Counted from the first letter of the stretch, positions 15,277 to 23,840 are shown. The stretch is DNA of 29,862 nucleotides from G963674505 sp964575975 (GCA_964575975.1 CAZNTU010000054.1:1-29862), one strand, 5' to 3'. The notes: generated from the letters alone by a model not told the origin. Made by a program: numbers and translations.

Positions 15277-16329
15277 ATGAAACATGAAATTCGCGAAAGT
15301 CCCGCAATATTGATTTTCCTTTTCTTGTTATTCGGACCGGCCCTTTGTTCCTGCGTTCCGGGAGCCGGGAAGCCGGGTTTGGGATTCGAGCCCCAAGAAG
15401 CGGAGCGGATCAGCTCCATCGTGAGCGAAACGGTCGATTTCGTGTTTGTGCGTCCCGGAAAATCCGACACTTTCGAAACGATCGCCGGGGAGTATCTCTT
15501 GGATTCCGAAAAAGGGTGGCTGATTTCCAAGTTCAACGGACAGTCCGAAATCGTTCCGGGAAAGATCCTGGCGGTTCCGCTTAAGCCGGTTTACCTGGGA
15601 GGGCTCGAGGGCGACGGATACCAGACCGTGCCGATCCTGGCGTATCATTGCTTTTCCGAAGACCGGACGGACAAGATGACGGTCGCCGCCGGCGAATTCG
15701 AACGGCAAATGCGCTACATGAAAGAAAGCGGCTATCGAACGATCAGCCTCGACCAACTGCTCGATTTTATGGAATTCAAAGCTCCTGTTCCAGACAAGGC
15801 CTTTCTCGTGACCATCGACGACGGTTGGAACTCCAGTTACCGGATCGCGTTTCCAATATTGAAAAAGTACGGTTTCACGGCCTCGTATTTCGTTCATACG
15901 GATTTCATCGGGGGAGGGGGCAAGGGTCTGTCGTGGGAACAGTTGAAGGAAATGGCCGATCACGGGTTCGATGTCCAAAACCACACGCGGTCCCATCGCG
16001 ATTTGACCGTCTTGGAAAAAGGGGAGACCTACGAACAGTATTTGAAAGCGGTGATAAAGGAAATCGAGGACGCGGAAAAGATTATCGAAAAGAACATAGG
16101 GACAAGTTGCCGTTACTTTGCCTATCCTTACGGCCAATCGAACGAATTGATCGCGTCCGTTTTGAAAAAGCGGGGATATCGCGCCGCTTTTACCGTGGAA
16201 CGCGGGAACCCGGCTTTTTTCGAGAACCGGTACAGGATTCGACGCTCGGTCGTATACGGCGATTGGGATTCGAGCGAATTCGAAAAAAATGTATCCTTCC
16301 GGGAGGCGTTTTCCTCGAATGAATTTTAA
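15277..16329 (+). CDS. LysM + polysaccharide deacetylase (NodB) lipoprotein
   Basis: 350 residues. The N-terminal hydrophobic segment ends with LCSC, suggesting lipidation at Cys26. A LysM-like module lies about 56-102 (VRPGKSDTFETIA ... PGKILAVPL), then a carbohydrate esterase 4 (NodB) domain about 117-340. It begins PILAYHCF and has the metal/catalytic pair Asp181-Asp182 in TIDDGW, and His236 and His240 in HTRSH, followed by FAYPYGQ. It probably removes N-acetyl (or similar) groups from peptidoglycan or an envelope glycan while anchored in the outer membrane. There is no clear SD before ATG 15277. The next gene overlaps its end by 11 nt in another frame, so the two products are likely made together. 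Confidence 0.9.
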   Translation: MKHEIRESPAILIFLFLLFGPALCSCVPGAGKPGLGFEPQEAERISSIVSETVDFVFVRPGKSDTFETIAGEYLLDSEKGWLISKFNGQSEIVPGKILAVPLKPVYLGGLEGDGYQTVPILAYHCFSEDRTDKMTVAAGEFERQMRYMKESGYRTISLDQLLDFMEFKAPVPDKAFLVTIDDGWNSSYRIAFPILKKYGFTASYFVHTDFIGGGGKGLSWEQLKEMADHGFDVQNHTRSHRDLTVLEKGETYEQYLKAVIKEIEDAEKIIEKNIGTSCRYFAYPYGQSNELIASVLKKRGYRAAFTVERGNPAFFENRYRIRRSVVYGDWDSSEFEKNVSFREAFSSNEF

Positions 16330-17374
16330 GATTTTGGCATGTGGCTTGCTGATTCTGTCGATGGCGCTTTCGGCGAGTTGCTCGACTGTAACGCCGCCCG
16401 CGCCGGTTTCGGAGAAGAGCGAATCCGTTTCGCTGGCCGAGAGCTTCCGTGAACGCGCGGAAAAATGCGAGGAGCGAAACGAATGGTTCATGGCTCGGGA
16501 ATTTCTGAAGGTTTCCAGACAGTTGACTCCGCGCGAAGAAAACATGACCGACGGCGAAAAAATAGACGCGCTTACCCGAAAGATTCAGGAGGAATCCGAC
16601 CGGTTCTATTTGAGCGGAGTCGGGTATTACGAGAAAGGAAACAGCCAAAAGTCCGCGCGCGCCTTTTTGGAGGTTTTGCGGATCAATCCGGAACACGAAG
16701 GGGCGATTTCGTATATGACCGACAAGCTGCAAAATGCGGATCGGAAATTTTTCGAGGCGACCCGGGACACCGACTTGGCGACCGTGGCGGAACAAGTATA
16801 CGGCGATCCGGAAAAACACTGTTTTATAGCGTACTTCAACGACATGGAAAAATCGGCCGTCGTCGAGGCGGGCCGGATTCTTTTTTTGCCGACGATACCG
16901 CGGAATTGGGGCCGGATCGCGTCGAAAACCCCGTTCGACGTGGAGAAGAGCTTGAAAACGGCCAGGGAGCGTCTCGAGGCCGAACAGTACGAAGACGCCA
17001 TCGAAACCGCCGCCAAAATCCGGAAACACGATCCCGAAAACGCCCGGGCGGCCGATATCCAAAACGAAGCCTGGCTTCAAATCGCAAGACACTACGAAGC
17101 GTACGAAAAATATCCCGAGGCCCTTCATGCGATGTCGAATGTCGATCCCGACTACGAGCCCGCGCAAAGTTACATGGCGCATCTTCAAAAAATCGTGAAA
17201 GCATTGGCGGAGCAACACTACAAAAAAGGGGTCCAGCATTTCGTCGACGAAATGCTGGAAAAAGCCATCGCCGAGTGGGAAAAAACCTTGGCCTTGGACC
17301 CGAACAACCAAAAGGCCAGAGAGGATATCGAAAACGCGAAAAGGCTGCTCGAAAAGCTGGGAAAGATCAAATGA
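16319..17374 (+). CDS. TPR / LysM-like lipoprotein
   Basis: 351 residues. The signal sequence ends ALSASC, with likely lipidation at Cys21 (Ser at -3 is a slightly unusual lipobox). There is one TPR-like pair near 96-130 and a LysM-like module about 150-193 (DTDLATVAEQVYGDPEKHCFIAYFN ... GRILFLP; compare the standard LysM pattern). Three more TPR-like pairs (about 212-245, 255-285, 298-345) run to a Lys-rich end. GGGAGG at 16301-16306 lies 12 nt before ATG 16319. It overlaps the deacetylase gene, suggesting a joint function at the cell wall, for example scaffolding of the esterase. No enzymatic motif is seen. Confidence 0.85.
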   Translation: MNFKILACGLLILSMALSASCSTVTPPAPVSEKSESVSLAESFRERAEKCEERNEWFMAREFLKVSRQLTPREENMTDGEKIDALTRKIQEESDRFYLSGVGYYEKGNSQKSARAFLEVLRINPEHEGAISYMTDKLQNADRKFFEATRDTDLATVAEQVYGDPEKHCFIAYFNDMEKSAVVEAGRILFLPTIPRNWGRIASKTPFDVEKSLKTARERLEAEQYEDAIETAAKIRKHDPENARAADIQNEAWLQIARHYEAYEKYPEALHAMSNVDPDYEPAQSYMAHLQKIVKALAEQHYKKGVQHFVDEMLEKAIAEWEKTLALDPNNQKAREDIENAKRLLEKLGKIK

Positions 17375-17456
17375 GCAGTTTAGGGTTGCTCGGTTGTGCT
17401 TGACCAGAGTTCCTGCCAGATACGATCAGGCTCAATGGTAGAATCGACAGTCAGTC

Positions 17457-17487
17457 GCGCCTCCCGGCCCGGCGCTCTTTCGCTTTT
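17457..17487 (+). terminator. Candidate terminator after the TPR/LysM gene
   Basis: GCGCC (17457-17461) pairs with GGCGC (17471-17475) and is followed by TCTTTCGCTTTT. The stem is short and the T-tract interrupted, so confidence is low. It lies between convergent genes. Confidence 0.3.
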
Positions 17488-17497
17488 CAACGACGGC

Positions 17498-17815
17498 TCA
17501 ATCCGGACCTTGCTTCGGCTTCACCGTGTGAAGGCTATACGGTCCGTCCACGGGAATCCTGGTGACATTGACCGTCGCGGGTTTTCTTTCATCCGGCCTG
17601 GATATGGTAATGCCGTCTTGATCGACTTCGGCAATCAGCCAGCCCTGCACCTTCTGCCCCTTGGCCACTCTCCACAGGTTGCCCGTTGCACGGTCAAGCA
17701 GAACCACTTCGCCGGTATCCGGGTTGATCTTCTCTATTTTGAAGTCCTGACCGTAGGCGGGCAGTCCCGCAAGAACGAATACAAGAATATACAGCAAAGC
17801 CTTCCAATAATACAT
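17498..17815 (-). CDS. Small exported protein, unknown function
   Basis: 105 residues with a clear signal peptide (hydrophobic residues 5-20, cleavage likely after AYG at about 22). The mature part of about 80 residues is beta-rich: GEVVLLDRATGNLWRVAKGQ and then WLIAEVDQDGITISRP. This loosely recalls the small periplasmic 'GspC/PilP-like' sequences, but I cannot support a family. SD GGGAGG is 7 nt before ATG 17815. It is the last gene of the minus-strand cluster, 103 nt after the phospholipase-like gene, convergent with the TPR/LysM gene. Confidence 0.7.
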   Translation of the reverse strand: MYYWKALLYILVFVLAGLPAYGQDFKIEKINPDTGEVVLLDRATGNLWRVAKGQKVQGWLIAEVDQDGITISRPDERKPATVNVTRIPVDGPYSLHTVKPKQGPD

Positions 17816-17918
17816 CTCTTGCCTCCCTTTTCGCTCTGTCTAACCGACGAGAACTCGTCAACAGCGTCCTTATTGATGGTTCCTATTGAAAGCGTTGGCC
17901 CCGAAACCGGGAACCACA

Positions 17919-20099
17919 TTATGGCATCGAGTTCAGAGAGCATTCCGAGCCCATCGGATATTCTTCGTTTATGATAACCAGCCCACCCCACATATCAAGG
18001 CCCCTGAACAACTTGTAAGACGGATAATGCCTGACATAGCATGGCGGATCAATGCCGTTGGCGATACAAAGGTCCGGATCCGCAAGCTCCGTTTGATTCC
18101 TCACCCCTCTTCCACTATACATACCGGGCGACATATACATGGTCCTCCAGCGATCATCCGGATGCGTATGGACGACCCGAAAAGCGGCTCTGGCATAGCT
18201 GTACCGGTAGTCGGCGAGGAGGAATACGCGTCTGTGCGAACCGACCGCAAGCGACTCCGCCATGAAGTCGTAATCGGTATCCGTGGGGTACTGCGGGTTG
18301 GCCAAGGGACAGAACCTTACGTAGAAGTCTCGTATGTCATGGGGATAAACATCCCATTCGTCCGTGTCGGCAATTCCATTGCCGTTATCGTCCACCATCG
18401 CTATGGCCGCGCCGCTGCCGGCTTCGAACCACCCGCCGTAGAGGCATATCCTGTCCATTGCATTGTAGAAGTCGACCGGAGTGGGTTCGGATATGTCCTT
18501 GAACCCGACAGCCACGGCATCGGTTTCGGCCCCGAGCGTGCCCCTGTAAACCACCTGCAAGAACACATCGGTGGCGTTTGCGGGAATCGGACTGGCGGAC
18601 AGGTCGAATTCAAGCATGACCGGCTTGTCCCGCGGGATGGAACGGATGTCGTTCAGCTCCGGAACGAGTATGTACGAGAATTCATCGGTCGTCGGAACCG
18701 GTTGGGACTGGAAGGGGTCCTCAAGGGCGATCTTGTATTTGACAGCCAATTGAATGGAGCCGTTCGACATGGCTTCGTTGTCGGGAGCCGTATTCAGGGC
18801 CATCAGCGCCACCCTCGAGAAACCGGCGTCGCGGTCTTCGGTCATCGCGTAGCCGCCGCTATCCGGGACGGTTATTTCTATGGTTCCGCGAAAGAAATAG
18901 TCGAGAAGCGCCGCCGAGTACCCGACGGCTCTGGGAACGACAAAAGAGGCGTAATCCTCATGGCAGGCCTCGTCCCGGGCGAATGTTCTAAAGAATTCCT
19001 GAAACCCGGAATCGCTATCGCGAACATCTGTGGAATGGTAGGTCGGCCTCAACAGGTGGTCGAATACCTCTCCATCGCCGATCTTGCGGATGTAGGGGAC
19101 AGTCTCCTGGAACCCGTCAGCCGCTACCACGACCTGAGGAATCAAGTCGCCCGCGACCAGCGCCTCTACATTTGTGCTGGTTTTCTTGGGATAGGGATAG
19201 TAATGCCTGGAGTCGGGCGACTTGTTTTCCGCGGCAAAGATCGTGCTGTCGCTGAAGAAGTTGGCGTTAGTGTATTCGGCGAGCCCTTGCGCAAGACTGT
19301 TCGACGGATTGCTTCCGGTGTACTCGTTCGCGTCTATCAGGCGGGTAATTGGCGCAAGGTCGCCCACCGCTACGTCAAGCTCCATGTCGGGGAACACCGG
19401 GTTTGCCGCCAGTTCCTTGATCAGGCTACGTTTTTTCCACGCCCAGGCCTCGAAGAACGCATAGCCGCGGCTTCTGCCGATTTTCCCTTCGATGGCGTGC
19501 TGGTCGTTGCGCACGTGCTCCGGCACGCCCGCGTCCTGGACGAGATGCATCTGGAAACCAAGCCCCCAAAATGTTCCGGCAAAGTTGAGATCCCTTGCAT
19601 AGTCGGTCGTGGCAGTGAGGGCGAGGTAGTAGTACCCCCTCAATTGCGCCCATGATTGGTCGCCCTTGGGAGCGCCCGACTGGCGCGCGCCATCCTGGGC
19701 CCAGAGCAGCGAAGACTGCCCTGTAACATGCATGTATATCGGAAAATAGAGGTAATCATTCAGACCTGCGGATTCCCATGCATCCAGCGGATCATGGAAA
19801 TGGTTGTAAAACCTTGCGCTCCCGTCAATAAGCTGAAAGAAGCTATATGAATCTTCATATTTAGATCCCGATCTGATCCAATCGAGAATGGGATAGCCGA
19901 AAATCCGATCGTCAAGTCCAAGCCAAAACCCTATATCTTTCAAGAAACCCTGGGTTTCGAGGTTGGAATTCCGAGCGGCCGATTTAGTAAGGTCCGGATG
20001 TGTAACATCTTCATCCCACGCATGCGCCGTCGCTGCAAGGCCGAAACATAGCGCAAAGGTCGCTGCCAGAACAATACTCGCTCGCTTCAAAACTTTCAT
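17919..20099 (-). CDS. Secreted zinc phospholipase C / S1-P1-type protein with large C-terminal region
   Basis: 726 residues. The signal peptide ends ATAHA, so the mature protein starts with Trp28. In the bacterial Zn-dependent phospholipase C family, the N-terminal Trp itself is a zinc ligand. Further ligand candidates follow in family order: His34, Asp83 (SKYEDSY), His102 (NHFHDP), His185-x3-Asp189-x5-His195 (MHLVQDAGVPEH, the same 4/6 spacing as H118-D122-H128 of the Bacillus cereus enzyme) and Glu217 (FFEAW). Residues from about 380 to 726 are an unrecognised, probably beta-rich region without known motifs. Substrate (phospholipid or nucleic acid) cannot be told. Start: GGGGGGAGGA is 6-7 nt before ATG 20099; a frame-open extension of 16 codons lies in intergenic sequence. 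It follows the lipoprotein gene by 44 nt. Confidence 0.82.
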   Translation of the reverse strand: MKVLKRASIVLAATFALCFGLAATAHAWDEDVTHPDLTKSAARNSNLETQGFLKDIGFWLGLDDRIFGYPILDWIRSGSKYEDSYSFFQLIDGSARFYNHFHDPLDAWESAGLNDYLYFPIYMHVTGQSSLLWAQDGARQSGAPKGDQSWAQLRGYYYLALTATTDYARDLNFAGTFWGLGFQMHLVQDAGVPEHVRNDQHAIEGKIGRSRGYAFFEAWAWKKRSLIKELAANPVFPDMELDVAVGDLAPITRLIDANEYTGSNPSNSLAQGLAEYTNANFFSDSTIFAAENKSPDSRHYYPYPKKTSTNVEALVAGDLIPQVVVAADGFQETVPYIRKIGDGEVFDHLLRPTYHSTDVRDSDSGFQEFFRTFARDEACHEDYASFVVPRAVGYSAALLDYFFRGTIEITVPDSGGYAMTEDRDAGFSRVALMALNTAPDNEAMSNGSIQLAVKYKIALEDPFQSQPVPTTDEFSYILVPELNDIRSIPRDKPVMLEFDLSASPIPANATDVFLQVVYRGTLGAETDAVAVGFKDISEPTPVDFYNAMDRICLYGGWFEAGSGAAIAMVDDNGNGIADTDEWDVYPHDIRDFYVRFCPLANPQYPTDTDYDFMAESLAVGSHRRVFLLADYRYSYARAAFRVVHTHPDDRWRTMYMSPGMYSGRGVRNQTELADPDLCIANGIDPPCYVRHYPSYKLFRGLDMWGGLVIINEEYPMGSECSLNSMP

Positions 20100-21396
20100 C
20101 GTCTGTCCTCCCCCCTGCTGTATAAAAGAGCTGGCAATCCCCATCAAAATCTAGGTTCAGAAAAAGGCGGGCCGACGGTCCCTCTGTTTGGCGGCGGCCC
20201 TATTCCGGCTTCTTTGCGGTGCTTTTCGATCTCTTGCCAGAGACGCGCCCATTTTTCCCTCGGCACACTGAACAAAATAGGAACGTCTCTGTGCTTGCGT
20301 ATTTCCTCCCTGGACAGCTTGCGGAGCGCAACGACGGCCTTGCCGTCCACCCACCTGACATCCACGTCGAGGTACTTGGCATCCCTCAGGGAATCCCAGA
20401 AGGTTAATCCACAATGTTGGTAGCCCGCCTTGAATATGACCACGTCCATGGGATACAGATCAAACGTGGTGAGGACGCCTTTTCCCCCTATGGAGAATTC
20501 GCCTTCCTCGTCCGTTACGGTTTCCACCAAATCGACCACTATCCTCATATCCCCAAGCGACCGTTTTTTCCAGAGCCCGAGAACGACCACTCCGGGAATG
20601 GGCTCGCCGGTTTGCGCATCTATTATTTTCCCCCTGTGCGCAGGCTCGTAGTCCTGGAGGGCGCAAAGGCATCCGCCGCTCGACGCGCCGAGAACGAGAA
20701 GGCAGAAGATACCCGCGAGCATTCGTCGCGCGAGGCCGATACGATGCGCCGGAGTCGCTTTTTGAACGATGCGCACGTTTTTTGAAGCTTTCATCGTCTG
20801 TCCTCCCCCCTGCTGTATAAAAGAGCTGGCAATCCCCATCAAAATCTAGGTTCAGAAAAAGGCGGGCCGACGGTCCCTCTGTTTGGCGGCGGCCCTATTC
20901 CGGCTTCTTTGCGGTGCTTTTCGATCTCTTGCCAGAGACGCGCCCATTTTTCCCTCGGCACACTGAACAAAATAGGAACGTCTCTGTGCTTGCGTATTTC
21001 CTCCCTGGACAGCTTGCGGAGCGCAACGACGGCCTTGCCGTCCACCCACCTGACATCCACGTCGAGGTACTTGGCATCCCTCAGGGAATCCCAGAAGGTT
21101 AATCCACAATGTTGGTAGCCCGCCTTGAATATGACCACGTCCATGGGATACAGATCAAACGTGGTGAGGACGCCTTTTCCCCCTATGGAGAATTCGCCTT
21201 CCTCGTCCGTTACGGTTTCCACCAAATCGACCACTATCCTCATATCCCCAAGCGACCGTTTTTTCCAGAGCCCGAGAACGACCACTCCGGGAATGGGCTC
21301 GCCGGTTTGCGCATCTATTATTTTCCCCCTGTGCGCAGGCTCGTAGTCCTGGAGGACGCAAAGGCATCCGCCGCTCGACGCGCCGAGAACGAGAAG
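20093..21396. repeat. Tandem 609-bp direct repeat (recent duplication)
   Basis: 20093-20701 and 20788-21396 are the same sequence at a 695-bp offset. I found a single difference over 609 bp (G at 20661 versus A at 21356). Each copy holds the lipoprotein gene from its lipobox to its stop, plus the 44-nt intergenic sequence, the SD and the first codons of the gene downstream. The 86 bp between the copies (20702-20787) is the divergent 5' end of copy B. Confidence 0.95.
20144..20794 (-). CDS. Carboxypeptidase-regulatory-like lipoprotein, copy B (fused 5' end)
   Basis: 216 residues. The lipobox LGASSGGC gives lipidation at Cys42, after an unusually long, Arg-rich N-region. The mature part has a carboxypeptidase-regulatory-like (Ig-fold) domain: RGKIIDAQTGEPIPGVVVLG, then TVTDEEGEFSIGG. 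A C-terminal part is charged and ends PPNRGTVGPPFSEPRF. From the lipobox onward it is identical to copy A except for Ala/Val after the CLC. Its first ~28 codons differ from copy A and instead resemble the start of the phospholipase-like gene (MK..K...IV..AT.A...GLA), with the same SD and ATGAAAG. It therefore looks like a duplication junction. It is expressed from a good SD; whether the long N-region still exports it is uncertain. Confidence 0.8.
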   Translation of the reverse strand: MKASKNVRIVQKATPAHRIGLARRMLAGIFCLLVLGASSGGCLCALQDYEPAHRGKIIDAQTGEPIPGVVVLGLWKKRSLGDMRIVVDLVETVTDEEGEFSIGGKGVLTTFDLYPMDVVIFKAGYQHCGLTFWDSLRDAKYLDVDVRWVDGKAVVALRKLSREEIRKHRDVPILFSVPREKWARLWQEIEKHRKEAGIGPPPNRGTVGPPFSEPRF

Positions 21397-21426
21397 ACCT
21401 ATGATTTCCGCAAGTATCCGTCGCAT
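20839..21426 (-). CDS. Carboxypeptidase-regulatory-like lipoprotein, copy A
   Basis: 195 residues, starting MRRILAEIIGLLVLGASSGGC, a compact lipoprotein signal with lipidation at Cys21. The mature protein carries the same regulatory-like beta-sandwich domain as copy B and ends SEPRF. SD GGGAGA lies about 6 nt before ATG 21426. The frame is open much further upstream (to 21825), but that part overlaps the Ig-repeat gene and lacks a signal sequence. It is probably the original copy because its signal sequence is normal. A surface-anchored accessory role to the secreted neighbours is inference. Confidence 0.85.
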   Translation of the reverse strand: MRRILAEIIGLLVLGASSGGCLCVLQDYEPAHRGKIIDAQTGEPIPGVVVLGLWKKRSLGDMRIVVDLVETVTDEEGEFSIGGKGVLTTFDLYPMDVVIFKAGYQHCGLTFWDSLRDAKYLDVDVRWVDGKAVVALRKLSREEIRKHRDVPILFSVPREKWARLWQEIEKHRKEAGIGPPPNRGTVGPPFSEPRF

Positions 21427-21536
21427 GGGCTCTCCCGCGACAACCCGGCTGCTATCGCGCCCCTGCCCCCTCTTCGATCCCGACGGGCGACGGGACCGAG
21501 CTTTTCTCGCGAGCACGAGCGCGCGGCCGAGCCGCA

Positions 21537-23840
21537 TCAATATTTGTAAATCTTCCACAACCCGTCCACGTCCTGGACGAAATAGACATGGTAGCTTATG
21601 TCGTAGAGCCTCTGATCGAACGTCTCCTGCCTCAGGATGCGGTATTCGGCCATGCCGTCCTCGACCCGGACGAGTTGAATATCCTGCATTTCTTGCACTA
21701 TCTGCGGGAGGCTGTCCGAGATAAGGGTGTAGATGTCGTTGTAGAGTTCCTGCGCATCCCCGGCGAAATACGTCAAGGCGCCGGGGATATCCCGATTTCC
21801 GAGAGCCTCCTTCATGGCCCCCCACTTCGACCTGAGCATGGCGTCCAGCTCCAGCTCGTCGACCACGAGAATCGCCACGGCGTCTTCATGCGTCCCTCCC
21901 CGAGAATCGACGGCCTGAACCGCGAAGTGGTAGATGCCCTCTCCGGCGATCCGGAATATGTGCTCTTCGTTGCCGTCGCCGCCAATCGACTCTACAACTC
22001 CGGGTCCAGACCAGGTTAGAATCGGCTCGGAAATTGCGAATGTCCCCGCGACCAAAAGGGTCGTTTCCAGAGGAGACGCGCCCGACTCGGTCAAGGGCGC
22101 AAGCTTCACATAGTCCGCCGTGCGCTGGGCAAAAACGGTTACGGTATCAGTGACGGTGTTGCCCTGCGCGTCGGTCGCCGTCGCCGTGATGGTGTTTTCG
22201 CCTTCTTCCAGCTCTATCTGGCTGGCAGCAAACCGACCGCCATCCGCCAGCGCGATCCGTCCATTGACGGTCACTCCGGTTTCAGCATTCTCCACATGGG
22301 ATACCGTTCCCTCGACGAGCACCCAATTGCCCACAATCAAATCATTGTGCGCCGGCGACAGGATTTGCAGGCTGATAGGCGACGTCGGCTCCACGGTAAC
22401 CGTGACGAGAGCCGAGTCGAATCCGCCGTTTCCATCTCCGACCGTGTAGCTGAAGGTATCGATCCCATGGAACCCCGGATTCGAGGTGTACAGGACAGTG
22501 CTGTCGGTCTCTTTTACGGCGACGCCGTTGGCCGGCTGGGAGACGCTTTCAATCCGGAGAACGTCTCCATCCACATCCACGTCGTTGGCGACAACGTTAA
22601 TAGAGACGGCCGATCCTTCCACGGCTTCGGCGACGTCGTCAACCGCCGCCGGCGGGTCGTTGACCGCGTGTACGGTAATGGATACCGTAGCCGGAGCAGA
22701 TTCCACGAACCCGTCGCTCACCTTGAATGTAAAGTTGTCGGCGCCGTAATATTCGGGTGAGGGGGTGTAAACCAGCGCGGGGGCGGCTCCGGACAAGACG
22801 CCTTGATTCGGCGGCGTTACGAGTATGAATTCGAGGGGATCGCCGTCAATATCCGAGCCATGAAGATTGATGGATGCCGACGTGTCTTCCTGGACGCCGA
22901 TGTTCTGATCGTCCGCAACAGGCGCATCGTTTACCGGACGCACCGCGATGACGGCCCTGGCGCTGGCGACGCCGCCATAGCCGTCGCTCACCGTGTAGGC
23001 GACTCCTCCCATTCCGTTGAAATCCGGGTGCGGGCTATACCTGACAGAACCATCCGGGTTTGCCGCCGCCTCCCCGCCGTCAACCTCGGTCAACCCGGCG
23101 ATCGAGAGGCTGTGTCCGTCGGGGTCGGCATCGTTGGCCAGAACATGGACATCGATGACTGTGTCCTCATCCATGACTGCCGTATCGTCATTCGCCACGG
23201 GAGGATTGTTCACTACGGCGACAGTAACGTCCGCGGATGCGGAGCCTCCCGGCCCCGCTGCAGTAATGACGTACGTTGTCGTCTGCAACGGCGATGCGGT
23301 CAAGGACCCGCTCGTGGCTACATCCCCGATTCCGGGACTTATAGAGCGGCTTTCCGCATCCGTTGAACTCCAGCTCAGAATGCACGACTCACCGGCCCGT
23401 ATGCTGTCTGGAGATGCGGAGATGGCGACGGTCGGAGCCGGCTGCATGGCAACGATGGTCAGTACAATGAAGCTTCCCGGCTTACCGCCGATCCTGACCG
23501 CCAGCTCATTTTCCGGCTCCAGAGCGACCGTGCGCTCAATCCATTCAGCTTGCCGATCGAAATCCGACGGCCCCGCCACTTCCATGCCGTTCAGGGTGAC
23601 AACGCCGCTTGAAACGCGATTCTCGCCGTTGTCATCCCCGTTTCGGATCGCGAGCAGGGCTTCCCGCAAGCCGGTCGAGACAGTGAACGCGCCAGCTTCG
23701 GTTTCCGGCGCTCCCGTGGCCCGTTCATACCGCGCTGGCCCGAAAACGGCGCCCGCGACGACATCGCCCGGCAAGATGCATGGAACAAGCAGCATAAAGG
23801 CAAGAAGCGCTGTACAGTTGAAAACGAACTTCCGTGACAT
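21537..23840 (-). CDS. Large secreted protein with Ig/cadherin-like repeats
   Basis: 767 residues. A signal peptide covers about 1-30. An N-terminal beta-rich module (about 31-130) has NRVSSGVVTLNGMEV and ALEPENELAVRIGGKPGS. An Ig-like segment lies about 136-210. Three tandem cadherin/'Big_9'-type repeats each begin N(N/D)xPVAxDD: about 211-302, 303-393 and 394-484, with Ca-binding-like DxDGD stretches. A further Ig-like module covers about 488-570 (GTVSHVENAETGVTVNG), and a PKD-like one about 578-660. The last 110 residues form a distinct alpha/beta domain (LDAMLRSKWGAMKEALGNRD ... YFVQDVDGLWKIYKY) of a kind I associate with large secreted repeat proteins. SD GAGGAGG lies 5-6 nt before ATG 23840. 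First gene of the minus-strand cluster; an adhesin or scaffold role is inferred. Confidence 0.85.
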   Translation of the reverse strand: MSRKFVFNCTALLAFMLLVPCILPGDVVAGAVFGPARYERATGAPETEAGAFTVSTGLREALLAIRNGDDNGENRVSSGVVTLNGMEVAGPSDFDRQAEWIERTVALEPENELAVRIGGKPGSFIVLTIVAMQPAPTVAISASPDSIRAGESCILSWSSTDAESRSISPGIGDVATSGSLTASPLQTTTYVITAAGPGGSASADVTVAVVNNPPVANDDTAVMDEDTVIDVHVLANDADPDGHSLSIAGLTEVDGGEAAANPDGSVRYSPHPDFNGMGGVAYTVSDGYGGVASARAVIAVRPVNDAPVADDQNIGVQEDTSASINLHGSDIDGDPLEFILVTPPNQGVLSGAAPALVYTPSPEYYGADNFTFKVSDGFVESAPATVSITVHAVNDPPAAVDDVAEAVEGSAVSINVVANDVDVDGDVLRIESVSQPANGVAVKETDSTVLYTSNPGFHGIDTFSYTVGDGNGGFDSALVTVTVEPTSPISLQILSPAHNDLIVGNWVLVEGTVSHVENAETGVTVNGRIALADGGRFAASQIELEEGENTITATATDAQGNTVTDTVTVFAQRTADYVKLAPLTESGASPLETTLLVAGTFAISEPILTWSGPGVVESIGGDGNEEHIFRIAGEGIYHFAVQAVDSRGGTHEDAVAILVVDELELDAMLRSKWGAMKEALGNRDIPGALTYFAGDAQELYNDIYTLISDSLPQIVQEMQDIQLVRVEDGMAEYRILRQETFDQRLYDISYHVYFVQDVDGLWKIYKY

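Noticed and set aside
17886..19655. 589-codon plus-strand frame
   Set aside because: Antisense to the PLC-like gene, which has a signal peptide, SD and metal motif on the other strand.
20100..20147. 16-codon N-terminal extensions (GIASSFIQQGGGQ) before two genes
   Set aside because: The same sequence occurs before both because the intergenic region is duplicated; the SD GGGGGGAGGA lies within it, so the downstream ATG is the start.
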